Source of the DNA: Victivallales bacterium
GTDB lineage: Bacteria > Verrucomicrobiota > Lentisphaeria > Oligosphaerales > Oligosphaeraceae
Direction of reading: 5' to 3'
Assembly: GCA_017417585.1 (NCBI GenBank)
Contig: JAFPYX010000026.1
Coordinates: 1-64,000, forward strand
DNA length: 64,000 nt
The notes beneath the pieces are model-generated. The model was not told where the DNA came from and searched no databases. It saw nothing but the letters and a program-made list of their open reading frames with translations. Both the position numbers and the translations under genes were made by a program. Of this stretch, positions 61,698 to 64,000 are shown piece by piece. Positions within the stretch are counted from its first letter, which is position 1; each line of letters starts with the position of its first letter.

Positions 61698-62567
61698 ATG
61701 CTTCATTTCCGAAAATACCACGGTCTTGGCAACGACTACTTGATCCCAACCCAGGGAGAGTATTCGACACCGGAAGTGGTTGACGAGGCTTTGGTGCGTA
61801 AAATCTGCGCTCCGCATTACGGCTTGGGTTCCGATGGCATCCTCTACGGACCATATTCCCCCGACACGGCCTTCTTTCGCCGTCTAGGCATTCTTGACGC
61901 GCGTTATGCCTTCCGCATTCTGAACCCCGATGGCTCCGAGGCGGAGAAAAGCGGCAACGGCGTCCGCATCTTCTGCCGATATCTTTACGACAGCGGACTG
62001 GTCGCGCTTCACCAGGACTTCACGTTGGACACCCTCGGCGGTCCCATCCTATGCCGCGTGGATGACCCCGAAACCGCCATTCGCGCCGAGATGGGGAGAC
62101 TCGACTTTGACAGTAAGGTCATTCCTGTCGCCGGTCCTCGCCGCGAGGTCGTCCGCGAGAAGTTTGCGATTCTGGGGGAGGAGTTGGAATACTGTGCCGT
62201 CACCATCGGCAATCCCCATTGCGTGATTCCCTGCCGCCAGGGTGTCTCCAGGGAATTGGCGTGTCACTTTGGCCCGGCCATCGAATGCGAGCCACGCTTC
62301 CCGAACCGCACCAATGTCCAGTTCATCGCACCGTTTGACCGCCACGCCATCCAGGCCGAAATCTACGAGCGCGGCGCGGGCTACACCCTGGCCTCCGGAA
62401 CCAGCGCCTGTGCCTGCGCTGCCGTCGCGCTCAAGCTGGGGTGGTGTGAATCCCCCGTGACGGTGAAGATGCCCGGCGGCGACCTCACCATCCAGCTCAC
62501 GGAGGACTTTGCCGCGACCCAATGCGGGCCGGTCCATTTCGTCTATGATGCCAACTACTACGACTAG
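61698..62567 (+). CDS. dapF: Diaminopimelate epimerase homologue with both catalytic Cys replaced by Ser
   Basis: A 289-residue DapF-fold protein. The fold motifs are present: KYHGLGNDY, NPDGSEAE, TIGNPHCVI and RTNVQFI. In active DapF the two base residues are Cys in the CGNG and ACGSGACA motifs. Here they read KSGNGVR (Ser85) and LASGTSACA (Ser233). Both substitutions are clear in the DNA (AGC and TCC). The protein may be a variant epimerase using Ser, act on another substrate, or be inactive. The gene symbol is given for the family. Endonuclease IV follows after 3 bases. Confidence 0.82.
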   Translation: MLHFRKYHGLGNDYLIPTQGEYSTPEVVDEALVRKICAPHYGLGSDGILYGPYSPDTAFFRRLGILDARYAFRILNPDGSEAEKSGNGVRIFCRYLYDSGLVALHQDFTLDTLGGPILCRVDDPETAIRAEMGRLDFDSKVIPVAGPRREVVREKFAILGEELEYCAVTIGNPHCVIPCRQGVSRELACHFGPAIECEPRFPNRTNVQFIAPFDRHAIQAEIYERGAGYTLASGTSACACAAVALKLGWCESPVTVKMPGGDLTIQLTEDFAATQCGPVHFVYDANYYD

Positions 62568-62570
62568 ACC

Positions 62571-63407
62571 ATGAAATACTTCGGTGCACATGTCAGTATC
62601 GCAGGCGGTCTTTTCCAAGCGGCCGACCGTGCCAATGAACTCTCCGCGACTGGCTTCGCGATGTTCACCAAGAACCAGCAACAATGGCGGGCACCGGAAA
62701 TCACGGACTCCGAGGCGGAGGAATTCAAGGCGCATCTTTCCGCAACGGGAATCCCGCCTGAGGGCGTCCTGCCTCATGACTCCTATCTCATCAACTTGGG
62801 CAACCCCGCCCCTGAAAAACGCAAAAACGCCACGGGAGCCTTTGTTGCGGAACTCCAGCGTGTGGAGAAACTCGGTCTCAAATACCTGAACTTCCATCCA
62901 GGAAGCGGCTTGGGCGCCGACCTCCAGGATACCCTCTCCGCCATCGCAGAATGCATCCGGCAGGCGCTCGCCGAGACTACTACCGTCATCCCCGTCATTG
63001 AAAACACCGCCGGTCAGGGCAGCTGCGCAGGAAAAAGCATCGAGGAACTCCAGCGGCTTCTGGAGTTGGTCAACGACGACCGGTGCGCCATCTGCATCGA
63101 CACCTGTCACGCATACGCGGCCGGCATCGACATGGCATCCCCAGACGGCTACGATGCCTTCTGGAAAGAATTTTCAGAGCGCATCGGCTTTGAACGCCTG
63201 CGCGGGATGCATCTCAACGACACCAAATCCACCTTGGGCTCCCATTTGGACCGCCATGCGCCACTCGGAGAAGGCAACCTCGGCTGGACGCTCTTCGAGC
63301 GCCTTGCCGCAGACCCACGGCTTGATGGCTTCCCGATGGTCGTGGAAACCCCTGAACCCGAAAAGTGGCCGGCGGAAATCGCCCGCCTTAAAGAAACCGC
63401 AAAATAA
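62571..63407 (+). CDS. nfo: Endonuclease IV (AP endonuclease)
   Basis: A 278-residue TIM-barrel enzyme that cuts DNA at abasic sites. The trinuclear zinc ligands lie in GAHVSIAGG, LNFHPGS, PVIENTAGQG, CIDTCHAYAAG, MHLNDTKSTLGSHLDRHAPLGEG and VVETPE, all intact. The length is normal. It begins 3 bases after the dapF-like gene and is followed by a bidirectional terminator. Confidence 0.94.
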   Translation: MKYFGAHVSIAGGLFQAADRANELSATGFAMFTKNQQQWRAPEITDSEAEEFKAHLSATGIPPEGVLPHDSYLINLGNPAPEKRKNATGAFVAELQRVEKLGLKYLNFHPGSGLGADLQDTLSAIAECIRQALAETTTVIPVIENTAGQGSCAGKSIEELQRLLELVNDDRCAICIDTCHAYAAGIDMASPDGYDAFWKEFSERIGFERLRGMHLNDTKSTLGSHLDRHAPLGEGNLGWTLFERLAADPRLDGFPMVVETPEPEKWPAEIARLKETAK

Positions 63408-63433
63408 CTCTCTAAGGCACAATATCACGGCAT

Positions 63434-63465
63434 AAAAAAAGGCGCCCCTGAACGGCGCCTTTTTT
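63434..63465. terminator. Bidirectional terminator
   Basis: A GGCGCC/GGCGCC stem (63441-63446 with 63454-63459), with A7 on the left and T6 on the right, lies between the convergent nfo and kinase genes. Confidence 0.92.
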
Positions 63466-63491
63466 CAATAGGCAATGTATTCCGTCGAAAC

Positions 63492-64000
63492 TCAGCTTCG
63501 GCAGGCATGAATGCGAAGTGCATTCTCAATGGAATGTTCAGATATCACCACTAGATAGCCGCCGCCACCCGCGCCGGTGATCTTCCAGCCACAGACACTG
63601 TCGCGATACTGTTCAATGGTCTCGGCCATCTCCGGAGACATCATCGCGGGGAACATCGCAATCTGGGCTTCAAACGAAGCCGTGGTCGCCCTGCCCCACG
63701 CCTGCACATCCTTCGCCTTCACCGCCTCCCAGATGGCTTCGGTCGCCGTTGCCAAACTCTGCACTCCCCCGGCAGTGACCGTCATCCCCGCGAACGGCGT
63801 ATAGCCGTCCCGCCGCAACGGCAAAGCGATAAGATACAAATGACGTTCAATGAACTCCAGCGTCTCCCTGTCCGTAATGGAATCTATGGAAATTGGCCAA
63901 TAGCCGTTGTCGTAGTTGAGTTTGTTGAATCCGGGAAGGAGGATACCCAACTGGTCCTGCGACCCGGAAACATTGACGGTTCCAGGTGGATTCTCCACAC
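63492..64000 (-). CDS. GHMP-family sugar kinase, C-terminal part (5' end outside window)
   Basis: The visible 169 residues are the C-terminal part of a GHMP kinase: a SGSQDQLGILLPGFNKL stretch like that of heptose or fucose kinases, a helix bundle, and the glycine-rich loop GWKITGAGGGGYLVVI, which shapes the active site. The N-terminal ATP-binding domain lies beyond base 64,000, so a start at 63,998 should not be taken as real. The substrate cannot be told from this part; fucokinase- or HddA-type enzymes are the nearest in feel. Confidence 0.82.
   Translation of the reverse strand, partial: VENPPGTVNVSGSQDQLGILLPGFNKLNYDNGYWPISIDSITDRETLEFIERHLYLIALPLRRDGYTPFAGMTVTAGGVQSLATATEAIWEAVKAKDVQAWGRATTASFEAQIAMFPAMMSPEMAETIEQYRDSVCGWKITGAGGGGYLVVISEHSIENALRIHACRS

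Overview
The window joins two kinds of DNA. Bases 1 to about 22,550 are a dense, GC-rich prophage segment. Bases 22,560 to 64,000 are bacterial chromosome. The host looks like a Gram-negative member of the PVC group, most likely Lentisphaerota. That is an inference from gene content: an exosortase cluster with a PLPG-type C-terminal sorting signal, very large secreted glycoside-hydrolase-like proteins, a GH130 enzyme, a Gfo/Idh/MocA oxidoreductase, a family B DNA polymerase beside DnaE, and a REP/RAYT locus. No rRNA and no complete tRNA was seen.

Prophage, left part (1-13.8 kb, all + strand): the end of a possible small terminase gene, the large terminase, a small Lys/Ala/Pro-rich protein, the portal, a 976-residue protein whose C-terminal part resembles a tail hub, and three probable virion proteins. 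Then comes a set of odd proteins. One has a possible ADP-ribosyltransferase-like domain, one is ParB-like, one is coiled-coil, and one is GNAT-like. Two of these share a DPxHxxKPKxGxWxxTxRGW motif. Two of them, together with a small protein further right, share an amphipathic N-terminal leader. I read these as candidate capsid-packaged cargo.

Prophage, right part (13.8-22.5 kb): short accessory genes. They include an ASCH-domain protein, several Cys-rich mini-proteins, an ORF split at a G5 run that resembles part of a phage cytosine methyltransferase, and half of an ABC-type ATPase. A minus-strand pair encodes a GroES-like co-chaperonin and a zinc-ribbon protein. A sigma-like factor and an excisionase-like HTH protein follow, also on the minus strand. 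Three + strand genes are preceded by the same TGTTCCATA element, sometimes so close that the transcript would be leaderless. The segment ends at a tRNA-Ser-like 3' end (22,534-22,549) with the presumed tRNA terminator just beyond it, which suggests an attachment site.

Chromosome: (i) 22.8-28.0 kb, a sorting-signal protein followed by a TPR protein, an exosortase and an EpsI-like protein. (ii) 28.2-39.3 kb, a dehydrogenase and two giant secreted proteins, probably for glycan breakdown. (iii) 39.6-43.6 kb, a minus-strand methionine operon of metF, a free-standing MetH activation domain, and a metH lacking that domain. (iv) 43.6-45.0 kb, a RAYT transposase gene flanked on both sides by mirrored REP-like palindromes. 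(v) 45.1-64 kb, GH130, family B polymerase, RodA, signal peptidase I, NFACT-R protein, HemW, an exported protein, DnaE, a beta-lactamase-like protein, RNase R, a TPR protein, a DapF homologue with both catalytic cysteines changed to serine, endonuclease IV, and the end of a GHMP kinase.
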